A DNA stretch of 64,000 nucleotides from Molossus alvarezi (Eukaryota; Chordata; Mammalia; Chiroptera; Molossidae), in NCBI GenBank assembly GCA_037176705.1, contig CM073885.1, forward strand, positions 159,392,290 to 159,456,289. Direction: 5' to 3'. Under the pieces are notes generated by a model that saw nothing but the letters and a program-made list of their open reading frames with translations, had not been told where the DNA came from and ran no database searches. How positions within the stretch are numbered: position 1 is the first letter of the stretch; each line of letters opens with the position of its first letter. Below, piece by piece: positions 61,660 through 64,000 of the stretch. Made by a program: the position numbers and the translations under genes.

Positions 61660-61782
61660 GTGAGTACAAATAGGTTGCCCAGTGCTCATTGACAGACCCT
61701 TTATGCTACCGGCATCCTTCCCTATGTAATTTCAGTCATTTGTTTGTCCTTTTCAGTGATCCAGGTAAAAAACTGCCGACAT

Positions 61783-62022
61783 CCTGGCTGATTTGGCTTT
61801 GTGGTTAGATTTTCTGGCTACAGATCAAAGAGTCAAGGGTTTGATTCTGGTCAAGGGCACATAACTCAGTTGTGGTTCAGTCCCAGCCCTCGTTGGGGTC
61901 GTGTGGGAGGCAAGCAGTCAGTGTGTCTCTCTCACATTGATGTTTCTCTGTGTCTCTTTCTCATTATCTAAAGATAAATGGAAAATTATCCTCAGTTAAG
62001 GATTTAAAAAAAGAAAAAGAAA
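61783..62022 (+). mobile_element. VES-type SINE in duplicated block, copy 2
   Basis: CCTGGCTGATTTGGCTTTG to GTTAAGGATTTAAAAA. Absent from the aligned position in copy 1 (near 24080). Confidence 0.92.
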
Positions 62023-62380
62023 ATAACTAGTGTCAAGTATATAGTGATTTCAGGTTCCATTATACTCTTAGAGTGGATGGAAGAAGGGAATGTCAGTTAG
62101 CAAATACAACATCCCCTCAGATGTATTGATTGATAGTTACTTGATGCATTACTGTTGTTGTGACATTGTTGAACAGTAAAAGAAGAGGTGCTTTTTATTG
62201 GATTTTTCTAGAAAAAGTATTTCTTTATGGGATCTAGGCCTCCAACCATGTGTGCTCCTCTGGAAGCTCCCCCTGGAAGAAGGAACAGCTTGTCCCCTGC
62301 TGGCACCAGAGTGCATCGGCCTTTAGGTTTAATTGGCTCTTGTCAGGTTTCTCCCATTGCATATTTATTCTTCTAATGTA

Positions 62381-62616
62381 TTTTTTTATCCTCACCCAAG
62401 GACATTTTTGTATTTATCTTCAGATAGAGCAGGAGGGAAAGAGGAGGGAATAGAGAGAGAGAAATATCAATGTGAGAGAGACACATTGAACAGCTGCCAC
62501 CCAACCGGGGCCAGAAACAAACTGCCATCTAGGTACGTGCTTTCAGCGGGAACTAAACCCACAACCCACTGGTTTGCAGGTGGACGCTCTCAATGCCGAG
62601 CCAAACTCTCTAGGGC
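62381..62616 (-). mobile_element. VES-type SINE in duplicated block, copy 2
   Basis: Full length. Absent from copy 1, where the flanking TGCACTATTTTTATATAGAA runs on uninterrupted near 24420. Confidence 0.92.
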
Positions 62617-62675
62617 TCTTCTATACTGTGTTTATATTAAAATTCACTTCTCCTTTCAGGAAAAATGCATCAAAC

Positions 62676-62888
62676 TTTTCTTTTAAAAAATTTTTTTTCT
62701 TTATTGATTTTATAAAGAGAGAGAGAGAAATAGAAACATCGATAAGAAAAAACATCATTTGGCTGCCTCCTGCATGCCCCGCACTGGGGATTTGGCCCAC
62801 AACCTGGGCATGTGCCCTGACTGGAAATAAACTGGCAACCTCTTGGTGCATGGGTCAATGCTCAACCACTGAGCCACACCAGCCAGGC
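62676..62888 (-). mobile_element. VES-type SINE (second subfamily) in duplicated block, copy 2
   Basis: Perfect 9-bp duplication GCATCAAAC at 62667-62675 and 62889-62897. The uninterrupted site in copy 1 reads GCGTCAAACC near 24475. Confidence 0.95.
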
Positions 62889-62990
62889 GCATCAAACAAT
62901 GTTAAGGAATAACTTTTAAAGCCAACTTCTTTGTGGATAAAATTTGTTCAACTGAGGTTTTAATTTTATAGATGTATTAAATTTAATTAT

Positions 62991-64000
62991 TATGTATGTG
63001 TATAGTTATATCAATAAGTCTTCAAGACACTATATCAATCCTTATAGAAGAAAATCCCAGCAGAAAAAAATGAAAGCGGTGAGGTTGTGGAAACACAGCC
63101 ACAGGTAGATTTACACTGAAGCAACACAACAGTGTTACGATGAGATAAACTGTTCCTTAAGTTCTGCAAGCACCACATAGGCCACAGTTGGAGAGACTCT
63201 TTAAAAACAAACATCCTATGATGAATCTTTCAAGCTTCTTGAAGACTGAAATGAAACCAAAATGGGATGCAGAGCTTCCTGAATTCCCTGGGTTGTCCAA
63301 GGAACATTGTCAGCGTCTCCCTGGGATGTGAGTGTTGTTTTCCCAGAGCACAATTTGGGAAATGCTCCCTGAAAATATGAATATTCTCAATCCTAATTTT
63401 ATTTTTCAGTTCTAAAAACATAATTTGTTTCTAAACTTAATTTTGTTTCTATTGTACCAGCTTTTCTGCTAACTAAACGATCAGTAACTTCTTCTTTAAT
63501 TACAAGTACTTGAATTACAAGTTCACAATCATAATAATGTAACTTCTCTCACTTATAACAGTAGTTGAGATCAAATTGTTTCACCAAAAATTGAGCCCTG
63601 TCCCTGTCTAAGTCCTGAGCCTTGGCACCTATCGCATAATCACTGGAGGTTTTTATTCAGCCGGGACACTAAATTTATGGGTGCAAACAACTCCACTCTG
63701 GCTGCATTCCATAGCTTCTTTTGAATTCAAAAGATTGTGCTTTTACAGCATATAATTCAAAAGTAGTTTCAGAGATGGACCTTCCTCAGACCAGTACACG
63801 TTATGCTTTTCTTCTCCAAATTAGTCTAATTTTTGGATGCACAATAAGTTTTAAGTTGCTCTCATTATGTTTGAAAATGATCATTCAGTACATTTACTAT
63901 TGGTAAAATAAAGGTGTAGTGAGAAAGTTAACACAGCTAATTAGCTTTTAGAAATGGTTTAGAAAAAATGTTTATTGTGGGTTAGTAGAGCATTGTTCTG
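62991..64000. other. End of window, no gene recognised
   Basis: The match to copy 1 stops near 62990. No equivalent of exon 5 is seen before the end. Confidence 0.5.

Larger units (their letters stand above)
61452..62990 (+). repeat. Duplicated block, copy 2 (intron 3 / exon 4 / intron 4)
   Basis: It aligns with 23757-24560 from just after an AAGAAAA at its left edge, through exon 4, to the TTTAAT...ATAGATGTATTAAATTT motif at its right edge. It is longer than copy 1 because three SINEs sit inside it. Beyond about 62990 I no longer see a match to copy 1. Confidence 0.85.

Noticed and set aside
1..64000. CRISPR arrays, operons, bacterial promoters, tRNA or rRNA genes
   Set aside because: The DNA is vertebrate; the only tRNA-like sequences are the heads of SINEs.

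Overview
The window is mammalian genomic DNA, almost certainly from a microbat. It is packed with tRNA-derived SINEs of the bat VES type (at least 29 copies or fragments in two subfamilies). It also holds long L1 elements with the same SINEs nested in them, and small hAT and mariner MITEs of kinds known from bats. There are no bacterial features. Most open reading frames are translations of SINEs, L1s or microsatellites.

The one host protein-coding gene I can support is on the + strand. It is a ten-exon cyclin-Y-like gene running from about 9.37 kb (ATG) to 43.34 kb (TAA). I rebuilt it exon by exon from homology to cyclin Y, GT/AG splice sites and phase. All ten exons join in frame (256+75+38+98+36+52+120+167+163+111 nt) into 371 residues with no internal stop. 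It keeps an MGN...CC lipid-anchor start and a cyclin-Y-type cyclin box, but has a new N-terminal region, changes inside the box and a rewritten C-terminus. It therefore looks like an intact, fast-evolving CCNYL paralogue rather than CCNY or CCNYL1. At 61.45-62.99 kb, about 18 kb past its stop, a second copy of exon 4 with its flanking intron appears, so a tandem (perhaps partial) duplicate begins here and may continue beyond the window.

Layout: 0-9 kb is upstream DNA with SINEs and an internally deleted L1 (3.7-7.6 kb), then a candidate promoter with paired inverted CCAAT boxes. 9.4-43.3 kb is the cyclin-Y-like gene; its introns hold most of the SINEs, MER5A/Charlie-type remnants and an old near-full-length L1 in intron 8. 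43.3-53.7 kb is intergenic, with another L1 (45.7-50.1 kb), a mariner MITE and old L1 fragments. 53.7-59.2 kb is a young full-length minus-strand L1 with both ORFs open and a target-site duplication of about 23 bp. 59.2-61.4 kb holds an LTR-like fragment, a SINE, an L1 tail and a SPIN-like hAT MITE. 61.45 kb to the end holds the duplicated exon 4 block, interrupted by three SINEs that copy 1 lacks.

Limits: expression, orthology and repeat subfamily names cannot be confirmed by reading alone. Transcript ends, promoter and poly(A) sites are inferences.
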